Shown here in pieces: positions 10,821 to 22,840 of a stretch of 64,000 bases of DNA. The notes under the pieces were generated by a model. The model had not been told where the DNA came from. It searched no databases and saw only the letters and a program-made list of their open reading frames with translations. Origin of the DNA: Diphasiastrum complanatum (taxonomy: Eukaryota; Streptophyta; Lycopodiopsida; Lycopodiales; Lycopodiaceae); NCBI GenBank assembly GCA_029204225.1, contig MU832103.1:1-64000 (forward strand). The letters are read 5' to 3'. The number at the start of each line of letters is the position of its first letter. Within the stretch, counting starts at the first letter, position 1. The translations under genes and the position numbers were made by a program.

Positions 10821-11819
10821 CCTCCCCTAAACAAGAGATTGATCTCTAAGAATGGATACACAATAGAAAGGATGCAGGTACTATCTATCCCACTATCTAC
10901 GGACCTGAGAATGATCAACAAATGAATTCTCAACATGATGCTATTTTATCTTGATCTCAATCAATTCTATTGAAAAAGATACAAATTAAAACTAGCTTGC
11001 TTGATGTAGAAAAATGTTCCAAATTGACTCCTCCTCGATCTAAACTTCACAAGGCTTATAAAGATCCAATCAACCTGAGAAAAGCAGTGATATAATTGCA
11101 CGTAAATGCCACTCTAAATCACTCTTATAAGATTAGATTGAACCTTTATATAAGAATCAAAACAATCTACTTTCCAAGCACAAGCTAAACAGATTACAAT
11201 TTTGACAAAAAAATTGATCTTTATGATGAGTAAATGCAAAATGCTTTGTATTGAACCTAAATCACTTTTAGGAGGTCTCTCATACACCTGAGAACATCCT
11301 AAATCAGCTCCAAAAAGTTGATCCTTCTAACTCTTCACTGCTTGAATGCTACTCCTTGATATTGTCTCCAAAACTTGCTTTGAATCGAATGTCAGGTGAC
11401 TTGATCTTGGTTTTAGAGGCTTAAACACCTGTAGATCAGATCCTACAACTCCTATTCACTTAGTTTGATAAAAAATGGAGATAATGAAAATTAAAGGCTA
11501 CATGTTAACCATATAAGTTGGGCGGCAGGTAGGTCCGGAATCATAAAAAATGAGCATTGATGTTGCCAGAAGTCTTCTCTCTCTTGTTACTCTTTCTCTA
11601 TAGTCAAACTTCTTAAATGGCCCATTTTGAGCCCGTATTTCCCCTAATGATTAAAATAATGACCTCAATTTCAAAAAGTCATGATTACAATATATTTTAG
11701 TACTCTTCAAGATGGTTCCATCAAGTATATGGATTACTATATTTGGTTTCAGTTTGACTGAGATTATTTTTTAAGATCCTTTCACATAGATGAATTTTTA
11801 CGGTGTTTATAGAATTTCT
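10821..11819. other. Probable leader of element B, boundary unknown
   Basis: No coding frame, and no GGCTCTGATACCA primer site was found. A short block near 11271-11310 (ACCTGAGAACATCCT) resembles the solo LTR at 44723-45404, so the 5' LTR of B may be decayed in here. The outer end of B is not determined. Confidence 0.3.
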
Positions 11820-12360
11820 TAACTTGCTCTAAAGTTAAATATCTTTTCAGTATGAGCTCAGATTCAAATGACACAAATCAATATTGCTCTATTTTTCAAG
11901 CTCTTTGCATCGACTATATATATGATTAGTTTTGAAAAAGAAATTCATAATGTGACCCCTAATTAAGCATTTTAGACCTCTTACCACTATTTTCTATTTC
12001 TTCAACTTTAAATATCTTCTTTATATGAACTTTGATTGGCTGGCACATAAAGCAAAATCACTTAGTTTTATGAGAGCTAACCAGAATTTATATGGTTGTC
12101 CATATTGACATGTTGATTTTGTCCAGAATAGGCCTGTCAGTATATTATTCTCTTTTCTTCCGCTTTGAATATCTTTTTTATATGAACTCTGTGTTTGGGC
12201 TGATACATAAAGCCAACCAAAATTTACATGGTTGTCCCTATTCTAACATGTTGATTTTGGACCCAGAATAGAGGAATTAGGCCTGTCAGTATATTATTCT
12301 CTTTTCTTCCGCTTTGAATATCTTCTTCATATGAACTCTAAATTTGATGCTATCAAAAGC
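11820..12360. repeat. Degenerate tandem repeat, unit about 150-165 bp
   Basis: A segment containing a CTTT(G/A)AATATCTT core followed by TATATGAACT, then ACATAAAGC and CCAGAATAG, recurs near 12000, 12160 and 12305. A more diverged copy is near 11835. The last two copies share a nearly identical stretch from GGCCTGTCAGTATATTATTC onward. No coding potential. Confidence 0.65.
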
Positions 12361-12965
12361 AAAAGTATTCTACTTTTTTAGTTCTACTATTCTAATTAAG
12401 ACGTTCTTAGATCTAACAACGTCCTAAATATAGGCTAGCCTAACTTTAACTAAAATATATGTTTCTTTTCAAAAATTTTGATCATATTATTATTTTTTAG
12501 AAATGTTTATAGTTTTCTATAGTATTCATTATATTTTTTTAATATGGTTTTCTTATGGAATTATATTCCCGTCTTATAATAAACCTATTTTGAAAATATT
12601 ACCCTAATAATTGATCTACACTAACACAAGGATGTTGGCCAATAATTTACATCTTTTGCTTAAATTATCACCATTGCTCTATGACCAACTCAAACAGTAT
12701 ACAACACCTCACCACCCCACCCGGGAAAAAAGAAAAGCTTAAATAATGAGAAATGCCCTAATCCCGTCCCCTTTTCTTATTAGACGCAGTGCAACCAAGA
12801 TCAAGTACTTCAAAAATTGATACATTGATTGAAAAGAAATGTCTACACACGAAGGGAAAATATAGCCTTCGAGACAGGATTCAAGACAAACTGCCTCTAT
12901 GTGCACGCTTTTACTCTCGTCCATTCTTTCATCTTTGTTCTGACTTCTAAGCACATGCGGTATGC
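12361..12965. other. AT-rich intergenic DNA downstream of the GST gene
   Basis: No coding signal. The part next to 12966 must hold the GST 3' UTR and polyadenylation site. Minus-strand AATAAG (around 12770) is a possible near-consensus signal, not proven. Confidence 0.4.
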
Positions 12966-14228
<1,263 letters not shown>

Positions 14229-14460
14229 GGCCCACCAAAAAATTTGGTGCTCACGTGTTTGGAACCGCCAAAAGTTTGAGTGCGGGCACTTGCCAGTGCT
14301 TGAGCATTAGGAACCACCAAAAATTTCCATGCTTGAGTGTCATGAATCGCCAAAAATTTGGATGCAAACACTGTCATGCTCATGCATCTAAAACCGCCAA
14401 AAAATTTCAGTTGTCCCCATATAAATGAGGGCCACCGAAAATCTGGTGGGCATTTGTTGT
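14229..14460. repeat. Degenerate minisatellite with a CCRCCAAAAATTT core
   Basis: The core (variants CCACCAAAAAATTT, CCGCCAAAAGTTT, CGCCAAAAATTT, CCACCGAAAATCT) occurs six times from 14229, at intervals of about 35-50 bp. The spacers share GCTTGAG/TCATGCAT-like words. Open frames across it are by-products of the repeat. Confidence 0.6.
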
Positions 14461-15247
14461 CCATGCTCATGCCCACATGCCACGTGACGCATTGGCAGCT
14501 TGCAGGTACAAAATGCATGGGCAGTGCCTTTAAGATTTACTGGGGGTGTCGGCTGAGTCTGATGGCCATTTCGGGTTAACAAGAAATTACCATTGTTTAA
14601 AAAACTTGCTCTTGGCAGGTTATCCACACCCACACAAACTTAAAATACCATCTTAAAACTGAATTTTTTCTCTAGCTAATTTTATACACATTTTGTTAAA
14701 AGTAACGTGCAATTCGACACATGCATGGATATTTATGGGTGGTATCATAGGCCTACATATTGAGAAAGTTTTTGTGATGTGAAGGTCAATCCATATTTGC
14801 CACCTAGCTTACTTGTGTCAATCCAAAACTATATGACATTTTGATTTAATCACGCTTTAACTTCGAGGGCAGTGTCTCTCAAGCTCAATGAGGGCCCAAG
14901 AGTGTGGGATGGGCAAAGATTCATGAGCCAAGATTCTCTCCTCTGTTGTATTCATTCACTTGGCTTGGGGGTGAACTAGTTAGGGAGCACCATTGGCCAT
15001 GTAGTGATGCTCTAAAAGTAAGTCCATGAATATAAGGTAAACAACTTGGTGTTCAGCACCACATATGGCAATCTATAGAGTATAGGTGTTGTTTTACCCA
15101 TTTACCATGTGTCAAAAAGTGATTGGGCCAAGCTCACGTGTGAGAGATTTCTCGAAGATGCGAGGCCATTTTATTTAATACTCACTAAATCTTTCATGGA
15201 AGACGCAAACTTAAATTCTAGAATCTACACCACTATATCGCTTCTAT
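14461..15247. other. Intergenic DNA, nothing recognised
   Basis: No coding frame, repeat family or RNA gene that I can support. Confidence 0.4.
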
Positions 15248-15619
15248 TGTTAGCGTACATTAACTTCACACCAAGAATCAATCAATCGATTGCACAAGGG
15301 ATCACTCACACAAATGATCACAATGCAAAACAGATAACTCTGATATATTAGATAACTTGGAATGCCAATAATGGCTACAGAAAATTAAAAAAAGGCGTAT
15401 TCCAAAATGTCTGAGACACTTGAGCAGAAGGACGATAGACTGCTATATGACTGCTATATCTTTAGATTACTCTGTCTGAGTTACATTTTCAGCAATGCTA
15501 TTGATATCTATTTACTCCTTTATGGTCCGATCAGTCATTTGAACAGTGGAGCAGGTCAACGGCCCCTTTTGATTGCCCACATCATCATCTCTGTCCCGTG
15601 CCTAGGGCTAGTCATTACA
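15248..15619 (-). repeat. Copia D-type LTR in reverse orientation, left arm of an inverted repeat
   Basis: Begins TGTTAGCGTACATTAAC and ends GTCATTACA, with TG...CA ends and 372 bp. Its first 290 bp are the reverse complement of 15664-16047. No element body or PBS lies to its left and no target duplication was found (tctat against taaaa), so it looks like an isolated inverted LTR copy. Confidence 0.7.
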
Positions 15620-15663
15620 TAAAAACTTGGTTAGCCCCCGGGCCTCTTTCATACAGGTTTCAA

Positions 15664-16047
15664 GTGGCTGATCGCACCATAAAGGAGTAAATAGATATCA
15701 ATAGCATTGCTGAAAATGTAACTCACATGGCTGATCGCACCATAAAGGAGTAAATAGATATCAATATCATTGCTGAAAATGTAACTCACACAGAGTAATC
15801 TAAAGATATAGTAGTCTATCGTCCTTCTGCTCTAAAGATATAGTAGTCTATCGTCCTTCTGCTCAAGTGTCTATGTGTCTCAGACATTTTGGAATACGCC
15901 TTTTTTTTCTTTTGTGTAGCCATTACTGGCATTCCAAGTTATCTAATATATCAAAGTTATCTCTTCTGCATTGTGATCATTTGTGTGAGTGATTCCCTTG
16001 TGCAATCGATTGATTGATTCTTGGTGTGAAGTTAATGTACGCTAACA
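15664..16047 (+). repeat. Element D 5' LTR, 5'-truncated, with internal tandem duplications
   Basis: Ends ATGTACGCTAACA at 16047, just before the PBS. Compared with the inverted arm it carries a 63-bp tandem duplication (15665-15727, 15728-15790) and a 32-bp one (15799-15830, 15831-15862). The beginning of the LTR (TGTAATGAC in the other arm) is absent. Confidence 0.72.
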
Positions 16048-16049
16048 AA

Positions 16050-16081
16050 GGTTATGGGCCCACCGCCTGCTTCCGCTGCGC
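16050..16081 (+). promoter_or_regulatory. Element D primer-binding site for the 5' half of tRNA-iMet
   Basis: GGTTATGGGCCCACC (16050-16064) and GCTTCCGCTGCGC (16069-16081) match the complement of plant initiator tRNA-Met, from the anticodon loop back through the D arm. Only a short mismatched spacer separates them. It starts two bases after the LTR end. Drosophila copia is known to prime from such a 5' half-molecule. The usual 3'-end site (TGGTATCAGAG) is absent here. Confidence 0.8.
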
Positions 16082-16187
16082 ATCATTAGCATCAGAACAT
16101 GGAAAGATTTGGACCAATACAAAGCATGATCTCTGAGACGTGACATCCAAGAGCAAGACAAGGAGATAAATCCGCAAAGAGGAAGCG

Positions 16188-17379
16188 ATGGCTCAAAGAT
16201 CCACTCAGTTGGTGTTCGACCCACAGAGCTTAGAGCGCTTGGAAGGTGACAACTACAGCGACTGGTCGTGGTGCATGAAGATTCTCCTGAAGGAGCGAGG
16301 CCTGTGGGACATTGTGACGGGGTCAGAGCGTGAGCCTGCAGGAGATTACTGAACGCCAGGATATTTTTAGGGATCGTTTCAGGTAGGCATATACTATGAT
16401 CTGCCTTTCCCTCAGCAGTCTCGTTGGATCACAGATCCAGGATGAGGTCACCCCTAATGGCGTGTGGGAGCATTTGAAGGAGCTATATCAGGGCACGGGA
16501 CTTGGTTCACGCATAATCTTGCATAGAGAGCTCACTAGTATGCAGGCTGGAGAAGGTGAACCAATTGCAACCTATGCTGAGCGTTTCAGACAAACTTCTC
16601 GTAAATTGGCAGCGATGGGATTTGTCAATGAGGAAAAGCAACTAGCCTGCATGTTCGTGGTAGGGTTGCCATCCTTCTTTGAGCCCCTCATCGCATCTAT
16701 GGAGGGCCATTTTGCAGAAGAACGAGAGAATGACCTGAACCTTCAAGTAGCCATACGGAGAGTACTTGAAGCTGATCTCAGACGCTCCAAGGTGAGGCCC
16801 CAGCCTATACAAGAGCATGCCCTCTTAGTAAAAGGGGCACCTACAAAGCAGAAGAAAGGAAGGAAGGAATTCAAGAAAAGGGAAAGAAAGTGTTTTCTTT
16901 GTGACAACAGTGTCTTGAATAATTGCCCAATCAAGGCGCATGTCAAGGGATTGCAGATAAAGGAAGCCACAAATATGGCTGATGAGGGAGAAGTTGAACC
17001 AGGAGAAAGTGCGCTCACCATGATAGACGAATGGTCACTCATGGCTGGGGTAAAGACGACCACCAAGCCCAACAGAAACCAGGAGGAGACACCAGATGAC
17101 GAATTTGAACCTGACACACAATGGTATCTAGATTCAGGGGCAACTTCGCACATGACCCATGATGCAAGGATATTCCGCAGGATTGAGGATCTCAATCCAC
17201 CCACAGATCTTCATGGGGAACAATACGTATGTTATGGCAGTTGGCATAGGAGAGTTAACCATCGGGCTGTAGCCTGCTGGATGAGGCATCGTAAAGAATG
17301 TTTTGTATGCACCAGCGATAGGACGAAACTTACTCTCAGTCAGCAAAATCACCAAGATGGGAATAAGGATTTCATTTGA
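16188..17379 (+). pseudogene. Element D gag and protease
   Basis: Begins MAQRSTQLVFDPQSL, then LEGDNYSDWSWCMKILL (copia gag N-terminus), and stops after the EPAGDY segment. The frame resumes one base off at 16396: VWEHLKELYQG, ITSMQ-like leader helix, TYAERFRQTSRKLAAMG. The zinc knuckle is broken: KCFLCDN is followed directly by CPIKAH, lacking the usual GKxGH centre. The protease motif WYLDSGATSHMTHD begins near 17122. A frameshift near 17240 ends it. Confidence 0.8.
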
Positions 17380-17789
17380 AAGAGATATATGCGAGCTGAC
17401 CACCGATAGAGCAACGATTGCCACAGGTGAACGAGTAGGCAACCTCTACAAGCTAAAATGCAACAGTGTGGCGGGAGATGCAGAGCAGCTCTTCATAGCC
17501 GAAGAAGATGATGACGATGATGTATGGCACAGGAGGGTAGGTTACATATCCTACCAAAAACTTTGCAAGCTGGCAAAAAAGGGCCTTATAAGGAACTGCA
17601 CTATCAGCAAGGCAGAGTTGTGCCAAAATTGCGATACCTGTCTTAAGGGCAAGATGACAAAAAGACCCTATGTCAGATAAGCTACAAGAAGGGCAAAGGA
17701 GACATTGAGATTGATACACAATGACATGTGCACACCAGTGGAAGTTAATTCAATTGGAAGAGCCTACTATTTCATCACTTTCACAGACG
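17303..17789 (+). pseudogene. Element D GAG-pre-integrase and start of integrase
   Basis: IGRNLLSVSKITKMG, VGNLYKLKC and DDVWHRRVGYISYQKL are GAG-pre-integrase features. CQNCDTCLKGKMTKRPY is the HHCC-type region. A stop at 17678 breaks the frame, after which LIHNDMCTPVEV and YYFITFTDD (integrase core, first Asp region) are read. It is cut at 17789 by element C and resumes at 21241. Confidence 0.8.
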
Positions 17790-18150
17790 ATTTGTCACTT
17801 CTCATGCATGAATCTCTATCAACTTTTTCCAAGTGTCCTAGTTCTAACTAGAAATGTACAAATCATCATGCATGTGTCCATTACACTTTGTGCATACCTT
17901 GCATGTCACTATGGATCACTTACAATTAATGCATATGAATTGCCATGAGTTTTTACTAGCATAATTTTGCTAATTCTATGTCTACAATCTATATGCAAGT
18001 TGTACTCATCATTCTGGATATGACATATCCATGTAGCTCGAGTTTTATCTAGGCCAAACTTGGCATTTTGCATTTACGAACAACATACTTGCATGGTACA
18101 ATATTTGTAGCAAGGCTAAAGTCAAGATGGATTATTTTTCCATTTCAACA
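17790..18150 (-). repeat. Element C 3' LTR, truncated
   Basis: The 361 bp match 20882-21242 with 13 differences counted by eye (3.6 percent), no length change, and end CATTTCAACA. The remaining 430 bp of the LTR are missing from this copy. Confidence 0.88.
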
Positions 18151-18163
18151 TTTCTCCTAAAAA
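18151..18163 (-). promoter_or_regulatory. Element C polypurine tract
   Basis: The minus strand reads TTTTTAGGAGAAA directly before the 3' LTR, close to the tract of element A. Confidence 0.75.
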
Positions 18164-18189
18164 CAATCTATATTGACTTAAACATGGAT

Positions 18190-18684
18190 CTTGGCATTAC
18201 TCCAAGATTGGCTCTATGCTGATATACTTGACTCGAAAAACCCACTTGCAACCACAAGCTCCCATGTCTTGTTGGTCATCAAAGCATCATATTCCTCCTT
18301 CATGGCAAGGTACCATTCATTTGAGTTGAGTGCATCATATACATCCTTTGGCTCCTCATGTGAAATAAAATAAACAGAATTAGTGGAATTGATTTCCACT
18401 TGCTTGCCTCTATCTTCATAAGTAAGCCTCCTAGGCTCGAATCTTTCTCTTTAAGATCTCCTTGGTGAAAAGATTTGAGGTGACTCCTCCTATATTCTCG
18501 ACCCTATCTCTCTATGATAGTCTTCAAGGGTGATGATTGGAGTATCTTTGTGAGAATCTTTGAACTCGGCCTCTTCAAGAATGTATTTTTGATCCTCATG
18601 GAATATAATGTCCCTACTCTCAATTGTAGTTGAGGAGGGAACATAGATTCTATAAGATTTCTTGTTGGATGCATATCCAATCAT
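18190..18684 (-). pseudogene. Element C integrase tail and RT remnant with large deletion
   Basis: 18490-18684 holds the integrase tail (MIGYASNKKSYRIYVPS). 18214-18399 holds the linker and first RT block (HEEPKDVYDALNSNEWY, LMTNKTWELV). Directly after that, near 18230, the sequence jumps to the RNase H terminus (ANLGVMPRSMFKSI). About 1.3 kb encoding RT and RNase H is absent, including YVDD. The element could move only with proteins supplied by others. Confidence 0.78.
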
Positions 18685-20175
18685 GATCCTTTAATAGAAT
18701 TAGGATCATCTCTTTTCTTGTTTCCAAGGGCATATGAACAAAGCAAGTACAACAAAAAACTCTAAGGTGATCTACCTTAGGTTTCTTCTTAAACAAGACT
18801 TCAAAAGGTGATTTTCCAGCAAGTGCATTATGAGATAATCTATTGCACAAATAGTTTGCACAATTTATAGCTTCACTCCAATATTCAATAGGCAAAGAAG
18901 CTTCAACTCGAATTGCTCTAGGACATTCACATAAAGATCCGTTTTTCCTCTCAGCAACTCCATTTTGAGATGGAGAATAAGCACAAGAAAACTCTCTCTT
19001 TATTCCTTCACCTTCACAATATTCATGAAACTTGTTGGAGATGTATTCACCTCCTCCATCACATCTTAAAGCTTTAACTTTGAAGAAAACTGTTTCTCAA
19101 CATAAGCTTTAAAGATTAAGAAGTGATCAAATACCATAGCTTTTGAAGAAAGTAGATACAACCAAGTATATCTAGTAAAGTCATCAATAAAGGTGACAAA
19201 ACATGTTGCACCACCAATACTTTTAGAAGAGGAAAAATGTACATCCGAGTGTATAAGCTCCAAAGGATGAATAGTCTTTATGAAAGACTTCTGATATGGC
19301 TTTCTGTGTGATTTTGCAATAGCACAAGCCTCACAAGGCTTGAAATCTTTGGAAAGAGATTTTGGAAGACCAATAGCCTTCACTTTCTTGTCCATAGAAG
19401 ACATAGATTTAAAGTTAGGATGCCCCAACCTTCTATGCCACAACTCCTCCTTAGATAACAAAGCAACTTCACAAAGATTTGCATTCTCATAAGAATTCAA
19501 CTTAATAATTCGACCACATCTAGATCCATCAGCTAGGATCTCATTATTTTTCTTGATAAAGCAAGTATTGGAGTTGAACTTTACATCACAACCATTATCA
19601 AGCAACTTTCCCACACTAATTAAGTTCTTTGTAAGTTTTGGAATGAAAAGAGCATTTTGAAAGTGCAAGAACTTTTGAAGAAGCAAGTTTCAATGGAATG
19701 TTGCCAATCCCTTCTATAGAGCACTCATGATCATTAGCAGTGTAAATAGATCTCTTGAGTCCTTTGTAAGGTATAATTGAGTCAAGTGACTCCTTTGAAC
19801 AGCACATATGTGAAGAAGCTCCACTATCTATGTACCAAGCTCCATCTTTCTTGAAAGGTGATAAAGAAAAACTGGACAACATAAGTGATCCTTCTCCATC
19901 ACTTGCAACAGAATCTTCTTCAATCTCTTTGGAGAGATTAGCTTGCTTGAGTTGGTTTTAATTGTGCCCCTTCTTGCCACAGAAGAAACACTTCACTTTC
20001 TTCTTCTTGGTCTTTAAAGTAGAGGGATGAGATGTATCATCCTCTTCACCATCTTTGTCTCGATCTTTGGCTTTGTCTTTGTTAAATGCTTGAGAGAACT
20101 GGTTCTTACTCCTTCCTTTATGCTTGTCTTTGACAAAGAGGGCTTTGTCACTTCCACCATGCTCGAGTACAGATC
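18650..20175 (-). pseudogene. Element C protease, integrase and gag remnant
   Basis: From right to left: a short gag tail and knuckle region (19950-20165, HNCFFCGKKGHN-like with KDKHKG-rich text), then the protease AWYIDSGASSHMCCSK (19616-19882). Next are GAG-pre-integrase and core (19066-19686: ELWHRRLGHPNFKSM, IHSDVHFSSSKSIGGA, FIDDFTRYTW). The last piece is EAINCANYLCNRLSHNAL (18650-18895). Several frame changes separate these. The gag N-terminus is missing: at about 20175 the text changes directly to leader. Confidence 0.78.
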
Positions 20176-20438
20176 ATAAGCTTTCCATCAAGCTATAACA
20201 CCACTATCTTTGGATCTACAAGCAAAGAGATAGAAGGGACTGAAAATCTCTGATTTTCACATGTGCGGAATTTCAGAATTCTGTACTACCACTTTTCAGG
20301 TCTGAAAATTTAGTTCCAATCTGATTTGATCCAAATACACTTCAGAGAAAGGTAAGAAAAAGTGCAAAACTGCTTTTTTGCTTGATTTAACTCTCAATTT
20401 CTTGACAATCAGAGATGTTAGCATGCAAAACTCAATTT

Positions 20439-20451
20439 GGCATTGATACCA
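20439..20451 (-). promoter_or_regulatory. Element C primer-binding site
   Basis: Plus strand GGCATTGATACCA, two mismatches from the tRNA-iMet 3' end (GGCTCTGATACCA), abutting the LTR at 20452. Confidence 0.8.
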
Positions 20452-21242
20452 TGACAAAATTTCCAGAATTCACACGTGTGGGGAAGATTCACAAGTATGA
20501 TAGATCTAATTAAGCTTTGTGATTAGCACAATAACCTGATTCTAGATTGATTAACAAGATCTAGTTCAGAAGATATGGCTTAACCACAATCTAGCATGCT
20601 AAGCTTCAGAAAATGATAGCAATGAATTATTAATGAGCAAAAGTACAAGATATCAGTGTATTAGCATTAGCCTCAACACGAGTTAGAGAGAGAAAGATAG
20701 AGAGATAACAAGCAAAATTTGTGTGGATCCAAAATGGCATGAGATAGCTACAAAGCTTTGGTTCTTCATAAAAAATAATGAGGAGAGCTACACATATTTA
20801 TGGAGTTTGAGGTAGCTCGAGGTATAACCACATCCATCCATCATTTAATGACTCTAAAGTGAAAACTAGAGTCTATGTGACATTTGTCACTTCTCATGCA
20901 TGAATCTCTACCAACTTTTTCCAAGTGTCCTAGTTCTAACTAGAAATGTACAAATCATCATGCATGTGTCCATTACACTTTGTGCATGCCTTGCATGTCA
21001 CTATGGATCACTTAAAATTAATGCATGTGAATTGCCACGAGTTTCTACTAGCATAATTATGCTAATTCTATGTCTACAATATATATGCAAGTTGTACTCA
21101 TCATTCTAGATATGACATATCCATGTAGCTCGAGTTCTATCTAGGCCAAACTTGGCATTTTGCATTTATGAACAACAAACTTGCATGGTACAATATTTGT
21201 AGCAAGCCTAAAGTCAAGATGGATTATTTTTCCATTTCAACA
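20452..21242 (-). repeat. Element C 5' LTR, complete
   Basis: 791 bp from TGACAAAATTTCC to CATTTCAACA. It contains a CACACGTGTG G-box motif at 20471-20480 near the outer end, as in the LTR of element A. The last 361 bp are shared with the truncated left LTR. Confidence 0.87.
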
Positions 21243-21654
21243 CAATGGTGGAGAATTCATGAGTGGACAGTTCAATGAATTCTGTAGGATGGAAGGAATA
21301 AGAAGAGAATTTGCATGCCCTTACAACCCCCAACAGAATGGGGTTAGTGAGCGAATGAATAGAATTATGCTAAATCTGGTTCGATGTATGCTTTATGAGA
21401 AGCACCCTCCAAAGCATTTTTCGGTCGAGGCGGTAACATGTGCAGGCTACCTCCATAATCGAACTCCCAGTGAGAAATTAGCCTGGAAGACGCCAATAGA
21501 ATTGTGGACAGGAAAGGAACTTGATATCAATCACCTCAGGACGTTTGGGTGCCTCTGTTTTGCAATTGACAGCATGCCAAGAAGGAAGAAGCTAGATCCT
21601 CGAGCAATAAAGGGGATCTTTGTGGGCTACCCTTGCAAGTTGAAAAGTAGGTGA
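21241..21654 (+). pseudogene. Element D integrase, C-terminal half
   Basis: Resumes the integrase of D after element C: HNGGEFMSGQFNEFC (second catalytic Asp codon lost at the junction), PYNPQQNGVSERMNR with the catalytic Glu, YLHNRTPSEKLAWKTP, HLRTFGCLCF and AIKGIFVGYP. It ends at a stop (21652-21654), right where similarity to copia ends. RT of the same type is not found until 24567, beyond a gypsy segment. Confidence 0.83.
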
Positions 21655-22840
21655 ATCTAGAGGTGTTTCATGAAAGTAGAGGTTGAAAATTTCTTATTTT
21701 GATGTAGAGAAGTAGAAGTTTGATCTTTTGTTGGCTGTCCAAATCTGTGGGCCCAACCAATAAGAGGCCAACTTCAACTTTCAAATTTTATTTTTGAAGT
21801 TTAGTTTGTGCCTAAAGTGAAGCTACTAAATATAGAGGTAGTCTGGAAGATTGGTCTTGTTTACATACTAAAATCAGTGAGGAATCAACCCATCTTAGGC
21901 CAAAGCTACCCTTTGTTTTGAAATTCTATTTTTTCATAGAACTTTAGTGACTTTCACAGAACTTCAGTGACCTTCACAAAACTTCAAATCTGATTTTTAG
22001 TCTATTTGAACCTTGGATAAGTCAAAATAGGCCAAAATTTCTGGTTTTTGTGAAGGGAAGTTGATTTACATTAGTTGGGAAATTGTTTACCCATCATTTT
22101 AAAATCTTGCTTTCTTCACAGAACTTCAGTGATTTTCACAGCACTTCAATGACCTTCACAAAACCTCAGAAAACTTCAAATATGATTTTTATTCTATTGA
22201 AATCTTGGATTAGTAAAAATAGGCCAAAAATTTTGGTTTTTGTAAAGGGAAGTTGATTGTACTTTAAAGGGAAAATTGTTTTGGTTAAAGGATTGTAGAT
22301 TCATTCACTTCTTAACTTTTGAAATTAAAGAAGAAAGAGAAAGAATTTGCTAGCAATTCCTACCAAAAGAAAGGATAGTTCTCCATTCCTCATTGCTACA
22401 AACATAGATGAAGCCATCTTGAAAATTTGATAAATGAAAATGGAAATTTGCCATCAAATTTAGTAATGGTTCATTATGAGTAAAATGGAAACTAAAAGAG
22501 GAACCCAACATGTAAATAAAAGCTTGGATAAGTTTTAAGTCAATTTATGTGATTGAATCCAAAAATTTGTAACTTTTTTGGGATTTAAGCTTTTGGTAAG
22601 CAAGACACCCTATGGATCAATCCACCTTTAATCTTACCTTTGATTTATCTAAACTTTAATGTGTGGTACAAGCTCTACACTCTTCTACCAACAAATTCAA
22701 GAAACAAACCAACATTGACATGAAACTAATTTGAAGAATCAAGCCCTTGAATCTAAATTGGCCAATCATCGAAACCATGTAGTATATAATGGCTACAAGT
22801 AGTAAATTCATGGCTTAATGTTTGGAATAAGTATTTTGCC
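21655..22840 (+). other. Probable leader of a Ty3/gypsy segment, with an internal tandem repeat
   Basis: No coding frame. A block with TTCACAGAACTTCAGTGA, TTCACAAAAC, GGATTAGTAAAAATAGGCC-like and TTTTTGTGAAGGGAAGTTGATT words occurs twice (about 21950-22070 and 22115-22255), offset near 170 bp. It lies directly upstream of gypsy gag, so it is likely that element's leader; no LTR was recognised. Confidence 0.45.

Larger units (their letters stand above)
17790..21242 (-). mobile_element. Deleted Ty1/copia element C inserted in element D
   Basis: Minus-strand element with a complete right LTR (20452-21242), PBS, PPT and a truncated left LTR (17790-18150). The interior is only 2.3 kb. It keeps protease-integrase pieces and the extreme RNase H end, but almost all of RT and RNase H and most of gag are gone. 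The host integrase also lost about 40 codons at the left junction, so one deletion removed both host sequence and the outer 430 bp of the left LTR. No target duplication remains. Confidence 0.85.

Noticed and set aside
15248-15619. A miniature inverted-repeat DNA transposon formed by the palindrome
   Set aside because: The arm end abuts a retrotransposon primer site at 16050 and has TG...CA LTR ends; no terminal target duplication of DNA-transposon type was found.
17721-17948. Plus-strand frame at the D/C junction, repeated at 20900-21109
   Set aside because: Made by LTR sequence of element C; its repetition reflects the two LTRs and not a gene family.
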